From contig NZ_POSN01000001.1 in the NCBI RefSeq assembly GCF_002994005.1, positions 186,001-250,000 of the forward strand: DNA of 64,000 bases. Direction: 5' to 3'. Below the pieces are notes generated by a model. The model was not told where the DNA came from. It ran no database searches and saw only the letters and a list, made by a program, of their open reading frames with translations. This DNA comes from Apilactobacillus quenuiae. GTDB lineage: Bacteria > Bacillota > Bacilli > Lactobacillales > Lactobacillaceae. The position numbers were made by a program, and so were the translations under genes. Shown here piece by piece: positions 1 through 9,478 of this stretch; position 1 is the stretch's first letter, and each line of letters begins with the position of its first letter.

Positions 1-264
<264 letters not shown>

Positions 265-272
265 TTATAAAG

Positions 273-331
273 TTGTCATAATAAATATAAATGGTAAAAT
301 GAAATAATAATATATTTATGGAGGAAAAAAT
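273..331 (+). promoter_or_regulatory. Candidate plsY promoter and RBS
   Basis: TTGTCA at 273-278 and TAAAAT at 295-300 are separated by 16 bases and form a plausible sigma-A promoter. GGAGGA at 320-325 sits 6 bases before the TTG start of plsY at 332. The 172-331 gap is the divergent control region shared with parE; no clear parE promoter could be picked by eye. Confidence 0.55.
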
Positions 332-937
332 TTGAAACTAGTTATTTTATTGGTAATTGCATACTTGCTAGGTTCCATTCCTAGTGGTATATGGATTGGA
401 AAATGGTTCTTCAATGTTGACGTTAGAAAACATGGATCGGGTAATATTGGTACAACAAATACCTATAGAGTATTAGGCAAAAAAGCAGGTACTGTTGTTA
501 TGATTATAGATATATTAAAGGGAACAATAGCAACTTCATTGCCTTTACTTTTCAATGTAAATATATCACCTATCATTTTTGGCTTATTTGCAATTGTAGG
601 TCATACATTTTCAATCTTTGATAAATTTAAAGGTGGAAAAGCCGTTGCAACTAGTGCTGGAATGTTACTAGCTATTCATCCAGTATTATTTTTATGTGCA
701 TGTATTTTTGAATTATCATTTACTTATATAACAAGTATGGTAAGTTTGGCAAGCATGATTTCATTTCCATTAATTGTAATTTTATTGTTTCTAGATAAAG
801 ATCCATGGCTGGGTACAATCGGTTTATTATTAACCATCTTTATTTTTATTAGACATAGAAAGAATATTATTAGAATTAAAGATGGAAATGAAAACTTAGT
901 CCCTTTTGGTTTGATATATAATAATAAAAACAAATAA
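332..937 (+). CDS. plsY: Acyl-phosphate:glycerol-3-phosphate acyltransferase PlsY
   Basis: An integral membrane enzyme that transfers the acyl group from acyl-phosphate to glycerol-3-phosphate, the first acylation step of phospholipid synthesis in Gram-positives. The 201-residue length is normal. The family motifs are present in order: GSIPSG (14-19), GSGNIGTTN (35-43), DILKG (60-64) and GHTFSIFDKFKGGKAVAT (90-107). Several hydrophobic segments fit the known multi-spanning topology. The start is TTG, fixed by GGAGGA just upstream. It stands alone on the plus strand, divergent from parE, and ends in its own terminator. Confidence 0.96.
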   Translation: MKLVILLVIAYLLGSIPSGIWIGKWFFNVDVRKHGSGNIGTTNTYRVLGKKAGTVVMIIDILKGTIATSLPLLFNVNISPIIFGLFAIVGHTFSIFDKFKGGKAVATSAGMLLAIHPVLFLCACIFELSFTYITSMVSLASMISFPLIVILLFLDKDPWLGTIGLLLTIFIFIRHRKNIIRIKDGNENLVPFGLIYNNKNK

Positions 938-966
938 CCTTATTTTTAGGGTTATTTGTTTTTATT
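929..966 (+). terminator. plsY rho-independent terminator
   Basis: An 11-bp perfect stem (929-939 pairing with 950-960) is followed by a run of T. It starts inside the last codons of plsY. Confidence 0.85.
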
Positions 967-988
967 ATGTTTAGTTAAAGTAACTTTT
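962..988. repeat. Operator-like repeat, copy 1
   Basis: A 27-base stretch is almost identical to 15019-15044, differing by one extra T. Its core is the inverted repeat AGTTA-AAG-TAACT (973-985). Here it lies between two converging terminators, where no promoter is needed. See copy 2 and the findings. Confidence 0.5.
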
Positions 989-1005
989 AATTTATACAAT
1001 ATAAT

Positions 1006-1042
1006 AAAAAAAGAAACCTTTTAATAAAATGGCTTCTTTAAA
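1006..1042 (-). terminator. Terminator of the aldose epimerase gene
   Basis: On the minus strand AAAGAAGCC (1039-1031) pairs with GGTTTCTTT (1018-1010) with one G-U pair, followed by a T tract. It overlaps the stop codon of the epimerase gene at 1038. Confidence 0.75.
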
Positions 1043-1916
1043 AAATTCTAATCGAATAATCAGTATTAAACGTTTGTTCAGATAATAAATGTTTTATGCC
1101 ATTCTTATGAGATAAAATACCGTCAGCATTTATATCATCAGCAACTCCCCACCATGGTTCTAAGCAAACAAATGATGCATTGTTAGCTGACCATAGTCCA
1201 GCATATTCTGGATTATTAGCTTTAACTTCAACTCCATGATTAAAGTTTTGGTTTCCTAAACGACACATCACTTTATTATCATCTATTTTAATAATTTTAG
1301 CATCATCATAAAAAATTTCATGCTTTAATTGCAGCGGCTTATACAAATTAATATCATAAGCATTTCTTAAGTCAATATAAGGTGCTTTAAAAGGAATCTG
1401 TTTATAAATTTTGTTTGGAGAAACATTAATATAATATTCATCATAATTTTTCTCAGCCAGGTTACCTAAAGGAACATTAAATGCTGGATGTGCTCCTATT
1501 GAAAATAGCATTTCATTTTTACCATCGTTAGTAACACTTAAGTTAATTTTTAATTCAGAATCAGATAATAGATAATTAATTTTCAAAGTGAAATCAAAGG
1601 GATACATTTTTAATGTTGCTGCATTTGATTTTAATTGCATTGTAACGGAATCATTAGTTTTCTTAACAATTTCAAACTCCATTTCCCTAGCAAATCCATG
1701 TTGACCCATAGAATAAATTTGCCCATTATATTCATATTTGTCATTTTTTAAGCGACCCACTATCGGAAATAAAATTGGTGCATGTCTACCCCAAAAATTA
1801 CTATCTGCTTGCCAAATATATTCAATGTTTTGATCATTCTTTATACTTGTAACTTCAGCACCTTTTGTGTTGATTATGACATTCAAGTACTCATTACCTA
1901 AATTAACTAGCATCAT
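1038..1916 (-). CDS. Aldose 1-epimerase family protein (LacX-like)
   Basis: A cytosolic beta-sandwich sugar mutarotase relative. The 292-residue protein has the LacX-type features: QHGFAREMEF with His73 and Arg77, GAHPAFNVP with His143 (candidate general acid) and CLEPWWG with Glu253 (candidate base). LacX-type members act on aldoses or hexose phosphates; the actual substrate cannot be told from sequence. GGAGGG directly upstream supports the ATG at 1916, though the second of the two adjacent ATG codons is equally possible. It follows xerC by 63 bases, in the place where many relatives carry hslV-hslU. Confidence 0.88.
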   Translation of the reverse strand: MMLVNLGNEYLNVIINTKGAEVTSIKNDQNIEYIWQADSNFWGRHAPILFPIVGRLKNDKYEYNGQIYSMGQHGFAREMEFEIVKKTNDSVTMQLKSNAATLKMYPFDFTLKINYLLSDSELKINLSVTNDGKNEMLFSIGAHPAFNVPLGNLAEKNYDEYYINVSPNKIYKQIPFKAPYIDLRNAYDINLYKPLQLKHEIFYDDAKIIKIDDNKVMCRLGNQNFNHGVEVKANNPEYAGLWSANNASFVCLEPWWGVADDINADGILSHKNGIKHLLSEQTFNTDYSIRIF

Positions 1917-1979
1917 AACCCTCCGAAAATTCGTAATATATTAATTTTACAATAAAAATAATTAAAAATAAAACAAATA

Positions 1980-2891
1980 CTAAGCCCTAGGGAAAAATTT
2001 GTTATAGTTTTTTAACAAATTATCACTAGTAACATGCGTATATATTTGAGTTGTTGATAAACTACTATGACCCAATAATTCTTGTACAGTTCTTAAATCA
2101 GCACCATTATTAAGCATTTCAGTAGCAAATGTATGACGTAACATGTGCGGATGAATTTTAGTTGTCAATGAAGTGTTTCTTATAATTTCATTCATGGCAT
2201 ATTCAATTCCACGACTAGTGATGTGTTTTCCATATTGGTTAACAAAAACAAAATTATGGTTTTGATTATACTTATGCATCAAAGGATTACGACAATACTT
2301 AGCGTAATCATCTAGGGATTGAATCAGATATTTTCCAAATGGTAAATATCTTTGTTTATTTCCCTTACCAATAACAGTGATAATCTTATTTTCGAAATCA
2401 ATTTCATCATAAGACAAGTTAGCACATTCACTAACACGCATTCCTGTATCATAAAGAGCTTCCAACAAAGCATAATTACGATAATTTAACATCTTATTAT
2501 TACCTAATTTGGCTCCTTTGAATAACTCAAATAATTCCTGTTGATAAAGGAATCTAGGTAAATGTCCACTATGTCTTTTTAAATTAACAAAACTAAAAGG
2601 ATTTTCATTAATTAACTCATTCTTCATAATAAAATTATAAAATGAGCTTAAAGATGATATTTTTCTGGAGATAGTATTTCTACTATCATCATTTTTGCGA
2701 AGATGATTTAAATAAGTTTCAACATCTAAATCATCTATTTGTAACAGTTTGCGATCATTATCATGCATTCCATTAACAAATTGATCTATATCATTTTTGT
2801 AAGCGATGGCTGTATTATCAGAATATTGTCGTTCATCTTTTATATATTCCATAAACCAATTAATTAATTTTGCATCATCATACTTTTTCAT
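1980..2891 (-). CDS. xerC: Tyrosine recombinase XerC
   Basis: One half of the XerC/XerD pair that resolves chromosome dimers at dif during division. At 303 residues it has a SAM-like core-binding N-terminus and a complete catalytic set: Arg152 (GMRVSEC), Lys176 (GKGNKQR), His249 and Arg252 (HMLRH), His275 (LLGHSS) and the nucleophile Tyr284 (TQIYTHV). It is assigned XerC rather than XerD because it lies directly downstream of topA, the usual xerC context, while a second full-length recombinase at 27384-28271 lies in the xerD context. The RBS is weak (GAGTGAT). Confidence 0.93.
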   Translation of the reverse strand: MKKYDDAKLINWFMEYIKDERQYSDNTAIAYKNDIDQFVNGMHDNDRKLLQIDDLDVETYLNHLRKNDDSRNTISRKISSLSSFYNFIMKNELINENPFSFVNLKRHSGHLPRFLYQQELFELFKGAKLGNNKMLNYRNYALLEALYDTGMRVSECANLSYDEIDFENKIITVIGKGNKQRYLPFGKYLIQSLDDYAKYCRNPLMHKYNQNHNFVFVNQYGKHITSRGIEYAMNEIIRNTSLTTKIHPHMLRHTFATEMLNNGADLRTVQELLGHSSLSTTQIYTHVTSDNLLKNYNKFFPRA

Positions 2892-2910
2892 TTTTAATCA
2901 CTCAATCTAA

Positions 2911-2941
2911 TAAAAAGAGCTCTTAAGTGTATTAAGAGCTA
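2911..2941 (-). terminator. topA terminator
   Basis: A 9-bp stem (AGCTCTTAA at 2918-2926, TTAAGAGCT at 2932-2940) is followed on the minus strand by CTTTTT. It lies between topA and xerC, so xerC may depend on readthrough or a promoter in this short gap. Confidence 0.75.
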
Positions 2942-2946
2942 CATTA

Positions 2947-5049
2947 TTATTTTTGGACATCCTCTTTATAGTCACCATTAGGGCAAACAACTTGAATGCC
3001 GCCTTTAACTTTTTTCTCAACTAAATATTCACCATCTTTAGGACAATTTCTCCCAATTGGCTTATTCCAAGTAACAAAATCACAATCGGGATATCTTGAA
3101 CAACCATAAAAGATTCTATTTTTCTTAGATTTACGTTCAATAACATCGCCCTTTTTACATTTAGGACAAGTAACCCCAATTTTCTTAACTATGGCTTCTG
3201 TGTTACGACAATCTGGGAAACGAGAGCATGCATAAAATTTACCATAACGCCCCATTTTAATAACCATTGGAGCACCACAGATTTCACAATTATATCCTGC
3301 TGGCTCATCTTTAATTTGCACATCTTCCATATTTTTTTCAGCATTTGAAACTTCTTTGGCAAATGGTTTATAGAACATATCCACTACCTTGATCCAATTT
3401 TGCTTAGCTTCTTCTATCTCGTCAAGGTTGTTTTCCAAATCAGCCGTAAAGTCTATGTTAATAACATCAGGAAAGTACTTTTCAATAATATCATTAACAA
3501 TTTCACCTAGTTCAGTCGGTTCAAACTTACGACCAACTAATTTTACATAATAACGACGTTGAATTGTACCAAGGGTTGGTGCATATGTTGATGGACGACC
3601 AACACCATTTTGTTCAAGCGCATGAATCAACTTAGCTTCACTATATCTTGCAGGTGGTTGAGTAAAATGTTGATCAGGATTATCCTTCAACATTTTAACT
3701 TGATCACCGTTTTTAATATCGGGTAATATGTTATCTTTTTCTTTACCTCGTTTATAAACCTTTAGGAATCCATCAAATTTTAGCTTAGATCCGTTTGCTC
3801 TAAAATCGACACCATTCTGATTCATATTAACAGTCATAGTATCCATAACAGCTGGAGTCATTTGACTTGCTAAAAAGCGACACCATATCAAGTTATAAAG
3901 CTTATATTGATCATTACTTAAATATTTTTTTAAACTAGAAGGTGTTCGATGAACTGAGGTAGGGCGAATAGCTTCATGGGCATCCTGAGCTCCTTCAGGC
4001 AATTTACCTTTAATTGGCTTAACTGCTGCATATTGAGCTCCATAATTTTCATGTAAGAAATTAGATGCTTCATGTTTAGCAACCATAGAAATTCTAGTAG
4101 AGTCAGTCCTCATATAAGTAATCAAACCTTGATTACCCTCTTTACCAATATTAATTCCTTCATATAACTGTTGAGCATTCATCATTGTTTTTCCAGTTTT
4201 GAAGTTTAATTTATTATTAGCATCTTGTTGCATTGTACTAGTTGTAAACGGTTGTTGTGGTTGACGCTTACGCTCTTTCTTAATAACACTGGTAACGTCA
4301 AAGGGCTTTCTTTTATCAATTTTATTTAAAATTGACTTTACTTCTTCATTATCATGAATTTCAGTTTTTTTATCATTCAAACCATAGAAATTAGCTTTAA
4401 AATCATCACTATCTTTTTTCATATCAGCATCAATGGTCCAATATTCTTTAGGAACAAATTTCTTTATTTCACGTTCTCTTTGAATAATCAACCATAATGC
4501 TATTGATTGAACACGGCCAGCACTCAAACCTTTTTTAACCTTTTTCCATAATAGTGGTGATATTGAGTAACCAACTAAACGGTCTAATACTCGACGAGCT
4601 TGTTGAGCATCTACTAAGCTCATATCAATCGTGCGAGGATGCTTAAACGCTTCTTTAACCGCATCTTTAGTAATTTCATGAAAGGCAACTCGATTTTCAT
4701 TGTTTTCATCTAATCCTAATAAATGAGATAAATGCCAAGCAATGGACTCACCTTCACGGTCAGGATCAGATGCTAGATAAACGCTTTTAGCTTTTTTGGC
4801 TTCTGAACGTAATTCTTTGATTGTATCGCCCTTACCACGAATAGAAATGTAATGAGGAGAATATTCATTTTCAATATCTACACCCATTTTGCTTTTTGGC
4901 AAGTCACGAACATGCCCTTTACTTGCAATCACACGATATGTTCTCCCAAGATATTTTTGAATTGTTTTAGCTTTAGTAGGCGATTCAACAATAACTAATT
5001 TTTTCTTGGGTGATCTTCTTTTTTTCTTTTTAGTTGTTTTTGTAGTCAT
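2947..5049 (-). CDS. topA: DNA topoisomerase I (type IA)
   Basis: Relaxes negatively supercoiled DNA through a transient 5'-phosphotyrosine link. At 700 residues it is close to the B. subtilis enzyme. A lysine-rich N-terminus leads into the Toprim domain ([13 protein letters not shown], about 18-30, and DPDRE at 95-99). The catalytic Tyr312 lies in YMRTDSTR. Two C-terminal four-cysteine zinc fingers are intact (CEICG...CSRFPDC and CPKCK...CSRYPDC). A third repeat (NCPKDGEYL...CPNGDYK) keeps only two of four cysteines, so it probably binds no zinc. The ATG at 5049 has a GAGGG site upstream. Confidence 0.97.
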   Translation of the reverse strand: MTTKTTKKKKRRSPKKKLVIVESPTKAKTIQKYLGRTYRVIASKGHVRDLPKSKMGVDIENEYSPHYISIRGKGDTIKELRSEAKKAKSVYLASDPDREGESIAWHLSHLLGLDENNENRVAFHEITKDAVKEAFKHPRTIDMSLVDAQQARRVLDRLVGYSISPLLWKKVKKGLSAGRVQSIALWLIIQREREIKKFVPKEYWTIDADMKKDSDDFKANFYGLNDKKTEIHDNEEVKSILNKIDKRKPFDVTSVIKKERKRQPQQPFTTSTMQQDANNKLNFKTGKTMMNAQQLYEGINIGKEGNQGLITYMRTDSTRISMVAKHEASNFLHENYGAQYAAVKPIKGKLPEGAQDAHEAIRPTSVHRTPSSLKKYLSNDQYKLYNLIWCRFLASQMTPAVMDTMTVNMNQNGVDFRANGSKLKFDGFLKVYKRGKEKDNILPDIKNGDQVKMLKDNPDQHFTQPPARYSEAKLIHALEQNGVGRPSTYAPTLGTIQRRYYVKLVGRKFEPTELGEIVNDIIEKYFPDVINIDFTADLENNLDEIEEAKQNWIKVVDMFYKPFAKEVSNAEKNMEDVQIKDEPAGYNCEICGAPMVIKMGRYGKFYACSRFPDCRNTEAIVKKIGVTCPKCKKGDVIERKSKKNRIFYGCSRYPDCDFVTWNKPIGRNCPKDGEYLVEKKVKGGIQVVCPNGDYKEDVQK

Positions 5050-5089
5050 CCATATCCCTCATTAATTTATAATCTTAAATCAAAATATT

Positions 5090-5971
5090 TTATTTATAAT
5101 AAAATTCTTCAATAATATCTTTGGCAGATAAAACTGGTTTTGTTCCTGCCAGAATTAACTCATTACACCCTACAGAAGCCAAACTATCTATTCTTCCAGG
5201 AACCGCTAAAACATTGCGATTGTTTTGCAATGCTAAATTTGCAGTAATTAAGCTACCAGATTTATTTTTTGCTTCTATAACCAATAATGTATCAACTAAA
5301 CCAGCAATAATACGGTTTCTCTCAGGAAAATGAAAACGTAACGGCTTACTGCCAACTGGATATTCACTAATTAACAAATGATTGATTGCAATATTACGCT
5401 GCAACTTCTCATTTTCCTTGGGGTAATATATATCTAGCCCAGTTCCAATCACAGCCACCGTTTTTCCCCCATTAGCAATAGTACACTGATGGCTTAATTT
5501 ATCAACCCCATACGCCAATCCAGAAACTACTACAATATCTGATTTCGCTATTTGAGGAATTAAAATATTTAAAATATTAACAGAATAATCAGTATTGTTT
5601 CTGGATCCAACAATACCTAACATTTTATTTTCTATTAAAGAAATATCGCCAAAATAAAAAACAATGATTGGTGGTAAATATGATTCTTTTAATCCAAGCG
5701 GATAATTATCATCCAAAATAGAAATAAAATTAACATGCTCCAAATGATAAGATAAACTATCAGCGACCTTTTCGCTATTAAAAGATTCACAAAATTTATC
5801 ATAATATCGATTAGATAGATTAATAGAATTGGCTATATCTTTTGCATTCAATTTAATTTCGTTAGGTATAATCTTATATTTGTTTATTAACCATTTATAA
5901 AATGCATATTCTGATTTAATACCAAAGCCACTGGTAAGTTTTAGTTTAAGCAATAAATTACGTAGTTTCAT
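5090..5971 (-). CDS. dprA: DNA processing protein DprA (Smf)
   Basis: A Rossmann-like protein that loads RecA on incoming single-stranded DNA during natural transformation. The 293-residue protein has an N-terminal helical domain, then GSRNNTDY, VVSGLAYGVDKLSH, VAVIGTGLDIYYP, FPERNRIIAGL and GSLITANLAL, the usual DprA/LOG series. No C-terminal winged helix is evident, which is common in short DprA forms. It sits between rnhB and topA, a conserved order in lactobacilli. It does not by itself show that the strain is transformable. Confidence 0.95.
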   Translation of the reverse strand: MKLRNLLLKLKLTSGFGIKSEYAFYKWLINKYKIIPNEIKLNAKDIANSINLSNRYYDKFCESFNSEKVADSLSYHLEHVNFISILDDNYPLGLKESYLPPIIVFYFGDISLIENKMLGIVGSRNNTDYSVNILNILIPQIAKSDIVVVSGLAYGVDKLSHQCTIANGGKTVAVIGTGLDIYYPKENEKLQRNIAINHLLISEYPVGSKPLRFHFPERNRIIAGLVDTLLVIEAKNKSGSLITANLALQNNRNVLAVPGRIDSLASVGCNELILAGTKPVLSAKDIIEEFYYK

Positions 5972-6011
5972 TTTAAAATCTCCTAATTGGGGTTTTAAAC
6001 TAATTACGTAT

Positions 6012-6788
6012 TTAATAATTAGTTAAGTCTAAAACCGGTTTAAAAGATTTGCGATGAATAGGTGTTGCACCATATTTGCTCAGTGCTTTTAAGTGTTTTT
6101 TAGTTCCATATCCAGCATTATGAATAAAGTCATATTCTGGATATTTCTTATCATACTCATCCATTAAATGATCACGATATACCTTAGCCAAAATACTTGC
6201 AGCTGATACACTTGCACTTTTAGCATCACCCTTAATTAATCTAACCTGTTTATTAGGGATATCAATATTCATTGCATCAACGATTACAATTTTAGGCTCA
6301 ACATCCAAATCATTAACTGCATCTTTCATTGCTAATCTAGTGGCCTCATAAATATTAATTTTATCAATTATTTTGTTTGATGCAACACCAATACTATAAT
6401 ATAAGGCTTTTTGTTTAATAATTTTAGATAATTCAAGGCGTTTTTTAGGTGATAATTTTTTCGAATCATTAACTTCATAAGCATCAAAGTCATGAGGTAA
6501 TACGACTGCAGCAGTTACTACCGGGCCAGCCAACGGGCCTCTGCCAACTTCATCTACTCCAGCAATATATTCAATACCTTCATTCCAAAAATATTTTTCA
6601 TATTTAAGTCTTTTTTGAAAATCTGATTTATCTTTTTTCAATTTTCTTAATTGATTTATTCTATGATTTAATGCAACTTGAATTCCTTTACGAGAATCAT
6701 CTTTATACTCATTAAAAATACCGTCCGATAAAGTTGTAACTTTATCAACTACTTTTTTGAAATCATTAATGGATAATTTATTATTCAT
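6012..6788 (-). CDS. rnhB: Ribonuclease HII
   Basis: Cleaves RNA in RNA-DNA hybrids, including single ribonucleotides in DNA. The 258-residue protein has the type 2 signature GVDEVGRGPLAGPVV with Asp79 and Glu80, then Asp171 (IVDAMN) and Asp188 (KGD), spaced as in characterised RNases HII, and SAASILAKVYRD. The about 75-residue N-terminal extension is typical of Firmicute RnhB. Its start overlaps the end of rbgA by 8 bases and its RBS (AAGGA) lies inside rbgA, suggesting translational coupling. Confidence 0.96.
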   Translation of the reverse strand: MNNKLSINDFKKVVDKVTTLSDGIFNEYKDDSRKGIQVALNHRINQLRKLKKDKSDFQKRLKYEKYFWNEGIEYIAGVDEVGRGPLAGPVVTAAVVLPHDFDAYEVNDSKKLSPKKRLELSKIIKQKALYYSIGVASNKIIDKINIYEATRLAMKDAVNDLDVEPKIVIVDAMNIDIPNKQVRLIKGDAKSASVSAASILAKVYRDHLMDEYDKKYPEYDFIHNAGYGTKKHLKALSKYGATPIHRKSFKPVLDLTNY

Positions 6789-7632
6789 TTTGATTTTCCT
6801 TATCTAAACTATCTAACGTAAACAAACCTATTTTACCTTTACGACTATCCAAAATTAAACGCATGGATGCTCTTTCATAATCATCGCGCATTCCAATATT
6901 TTTGGTTATTTTTAATAATAGATTAACATCACTTAATGCCAAATCTTCTTTAGTTAAACGATATCTTTTAATTAAGCCCTCACGATTATGTTGTCTAAAG
7001 AATTTTAATGCAAACAAGGCTACATCATCGCTAGCATAAATACTGTCTTTTATAGCACCAGTTAAAGCTAATTTATTAGCAATTTCTTCGTTTTCAAATT
7101 TAGGCCATAGAATACCAGGAGTATCCAATAATTCTAATTCATTACCAGCTTTTAACCATTGTTGTCCTTTTGTAACACCAGCACGATTACCGACTTGAGC
7201 AGCGCGTCTCTTAACAATTTGATTTAGTAATGTTGATTTCCCCACATTAGGCACACCTACACAAATTGCCCGAATAGCCTTGTTATCAAGGCCTTTATCT
7301 TTACTAGCAGCAATTTTATCTCTTAATAGATCTTTTACTACTTTTGTGATGTATTTACCCGTAGTATTATTTTTAGAATCAACTGAAATAGCAGCATATC
7401 CTTTATTTCTAAAATAACTTAACCATTGATTAGTAATATTAGGATTAGCTAGATCACTTTTAGTTAATATCATTAAACGCGGCTTATCTTTACTAATTTT
7501 TTCAACTTCCGGATTAATAGAACTAAAAGGACATCTAGCATCTACTAACTCAAAAACAATATCTACTAAATGAATGTTTTCTTCAAACTGACGAATGGCT
7601 TTAGCCATATGTCCTGGAAACCATTGAATCAT
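6781..7632 (-). CDS. rbgA: Ribosome biogenesis GTPase RbgA (YlqF)
   Basis: A GTPase needed for late 50S subunit assembly. The circularly permuted motif order is visible: G4 TKSD (57-60) comes before G1 GVPNVGKST (126-134), and G3 DTPG (170-173) follows. The N-terminal IQWFPGHMAKA is the YlqF signature. At 283 residues it has the normal length. AGGAG precedes the ATG at 7632. It is coupled to rnhB, as in Bacillus. Confidence 0.96.
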   Translation of the reverse strand: MIQWFPGHMAKAIRQFEENIHLVDIVFELVDARCPFSSINPEVEKISKDKPRLMILTKSDLANPNITNQWLSYFRNKGYAAISVDSKNNTTGKYITKVVKDLLRDKIAASKDKGLDNKAIRAICVGVPNVGKSTLLNQIVKRRAAQVGNRAGVTKGQQWLKAGNELELLDTPGILWPKFENEEIANKLALTGAIKDSIYASDDVALFALKFFRQHNREGLIKRYRLTKEDLALSDVNLLLKITKNIGMRDDYERASMRLILDSRKGKIGLFTLDSLDKENQNE

Positions 7633-7689
7633 ATATATTCGCTCCTATCTATAATTTTTATTGTACTATATTTTTTATCTTATTAGCAT

Positions 7690-7728
7690 AAAAAAATAAA
7701 CCTAAATCATAATCTAGGTTTATTTTTG
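7690..7728 (-). terminator. yozE terminator
   Basis: A 13-bp AT-rich stem (7692-7704 with 7715-7727) is followed by T residues on the minus strand. It ends the ypmR-ypmS-yozE run ahead of rbgA. Confidence 0.75.
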
Positions 7729-7729
7729 T

Positions 7730-7948
7730 TTAATTATTGTGATCCTTAAAAGTTTGCCAAGCTTCATCAAAAATAGTCATACTAGGTAAATAACTTGCGT
7801 TTTCTTCTAAATATTCAGAAATATCATCATAATAAATTGATTGTTTAGGAAAAGATTGATCATAAAATGCATTGTTGGCAAATTGAGCAATTGGATCATT
7901 ACTACCAGAATTACGCTCTGTCATCAAAAATTGATAAAAAGTTTTCAT
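7730..7948 (-). CDS. YozE family protein (UPF0346)
   Basis: A 72-residue acidic protein that matches the YozE_SAM_like family (MKTFYQFLMTERN at the start, FANNAFYDQSFPKQ in the middle, YLEENASYLPSM later). The fold is a small helical SAM-like bundle and the function is unknown. A strong GGAGGAG precedes the ATG. It lies just downstream of ypmS, so it is probably co-transcribed with the ypmR-ypmS pair. Confidence 0.85.
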   Translation of the reverse strand: MKTFYQFLMTERNSGSNDPIAQFANNAFYDQSFPKQSIYYDDISEYLEENASYLPSMTIFDEAWQTFKDHNN

Positions 7949-7962
7949 TAAACTCCTCCAAA

Positions 7963-8559
7963 TTAATCATTAGGAACTAATGCTTTAAATCTAAAGTCTC
8001 CATCACCATTCATATCAATTTTATTAGCTTGATATGAAACCTTGTTTTTTCCACCTAATTCATTAATGTGTAATATAATTTTGCTTTCTTTACTATTAAG
8101 TTCTATCCAATTAGGAATATGATATTTTTTACCAACATACGCTATCACAAACTTGGCCGGAATATCAAGACGACCAACTTCAAGATTTTGAGTATCTAAT
8201 TCAATATTTCCATCATTTAATAATTTAGGATTCATAGATAAAATATAATTAACACTAGATCCTAAAATTTTAATATTCCCATAAATATAAGCTTTCTTAT
8301 CCAAAATAAATTTATAATTCATCGATGAATTATGATATTTGTCAAAGTTTTTTAAATAATAAGAAGAAAGGGAATTAATTTGATTTTTATTAAGTTGAAC
8401 AGCAATAGGTGTACCATCCTTAGAGGTATTGTTATTTTGAACAGAATTAACAGTACTATCGTGAATTTGTAACCATAAATATCCTAATCCTAATATTATT
8501 AATATGATCAAAATAAAAAATAAATATTTAAAAATATTATGTTTTCTAGATTTATGCAT
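7963..8559 (-). CDS. ypmS: YpmS family membrane-anchored protein (DUF2140)
   Basis: A 198-residue protein with a single N-terminal membrane anchor (about residues 11-31) and an extracytoplasmic domain of the YpmS type, recognisable from PIAVQLNKNQINSLSSYYLK and the VGRLDIPAKFV region. The biochemical function is not established. It follows the SGNH hydrolase gene by 20 bases, the same pairing as B. subtilis ypmR-ypmS. That suggests a joint envelope role, which is an inference. Confidence 0.82.
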   Translation of the reverse strand: MHKSRKHNIFKYLFFILIILIILGLGYLWLQIHDSTVNSVQNNNTSKDGTPIAVQLNKNQINSLSSYYLKNFDKYHNSSMNYKFILDKKAYIYGNIKILGSSVNYILSMNPKLLNDGNIELDTQNLEVGRLDIPAKFVIAYVGKKYHIPNWIELNSKESKIILHINELGGKNKVSYQANKIDMNGDGDFRFKALVPND

Positions 8560-8579
8560 TTAAATAATCCCCTTGAATT

Positions 8580-9461
8580 TTAATACCATTCATTATATTT
8601 TTTCATTGCATTAAATAATTGATTAGTCATAAAATCATATCCTAATGAGTTAGGATGAAAATGATCTTTTGAAGATAAATATTCATTTAATTCTTTTTTA
8701 TTGTCATATAAGCTATCTAAAGACAAAGGATTAAAAGAATCATCACTAGATTTGAGTAATCTATTTTTTTGGTTATTAGTCCTGTATTGTCCATATGATA
8801 ATGAATTAATATTAACAAAATGGATTAGCTTATGATTATAACTTATATTATAAATAATATTATTATATTTATTAACATACTCTTCAATTATATGCACCTT
8901 AGGAAAGTATACATAAAATGGATTATATATGCTAAAAATATAAATAGGTATTTCGTTATTTATATTACGAATGTTCTTAATTAAACCATCAAGATTATTT
9001 TTATAATTTTCAATGTCAGCACTCATAATTTTATCAAATCTATTTTTATCATTAACTAATGCGTTTTTTTGTAGTGCTTGTAATAAATCATTACCACCAG
9101 CAGTTAAAATAACCGCATTAGAATGTTTAATATGGTTGGACAAATCTTTTGTATTATTAGTAACTCTTTGATCAATTTGATCAGTTCGTTGTCCAGCAAT
9201 GCCATAATTATAAACATTTAAATTAACATCTTTAAATTTCACAAACTTATCTCTGATTCTATTAACATATCCGTCATTATTATTGTTGTCACCAACACCT
9301 TGTGTTAAAGAATCCCCAATTGCTGTAAAAGTAAGGACTTGTTTAGAATTATAATTTTTAGATGAATTATAATGTTTATATGCATATAAACCGGATATTA
9401 ACAAAATGAATAAAATAAGGAGTAGCAAAATATATTTTAATATTCTTTTCGTTTTAATCAC
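8580..9461 (-). CDS. SGNH/GDSL hydrolase, membrane-anchored (YpmR-like)
   Basis: A probable surface esterase or lipase anchored by an N-terminal hydrophobic segment (about 10-27). The four SGNH blocks are visible: Ser51 in IGDSLTQG, Gly in YGIAGQR, Asn124 in GGND, and Asp266/His269 in KDHFHP. The substrate is unknown. The reading frame begins with GTG at 9461, directly abutting GGAG, which is too close for a normal RBS, so the true start is uncertain by a few codons. It pairs with ypmS downstream and follows degV. Confidence 0.85.
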   Translation of the reverse strand: MIKTKRILKYILLLLILFILLISGLYAYKHYNSSKNYNSKQVLTFTAIGDSLTQGVGDNNNNDGYVNRIRDKFVKFKDVNLNVYNYGIAGQRTDQIDQRVTNNTKDLSNHIKHSNAVILTAGGNDLLQALQKNALVNDKNRFDKIMSADIENYKNNLDGLIKNIRNINNEIPIYIFSIYNPFYVYFPKVHIIEEYVNKYNNIIYNISYNHKLIHFVNINSLSYGQYRTNNQKNRLLKSSDDSFNPLSLDSLYDNKKELNEYLSSKDHFHPNSLGYDFMTNQLFNAMKKYNEWY

Positions 9462-9478
9462 TCCAAATAAAATTTATA

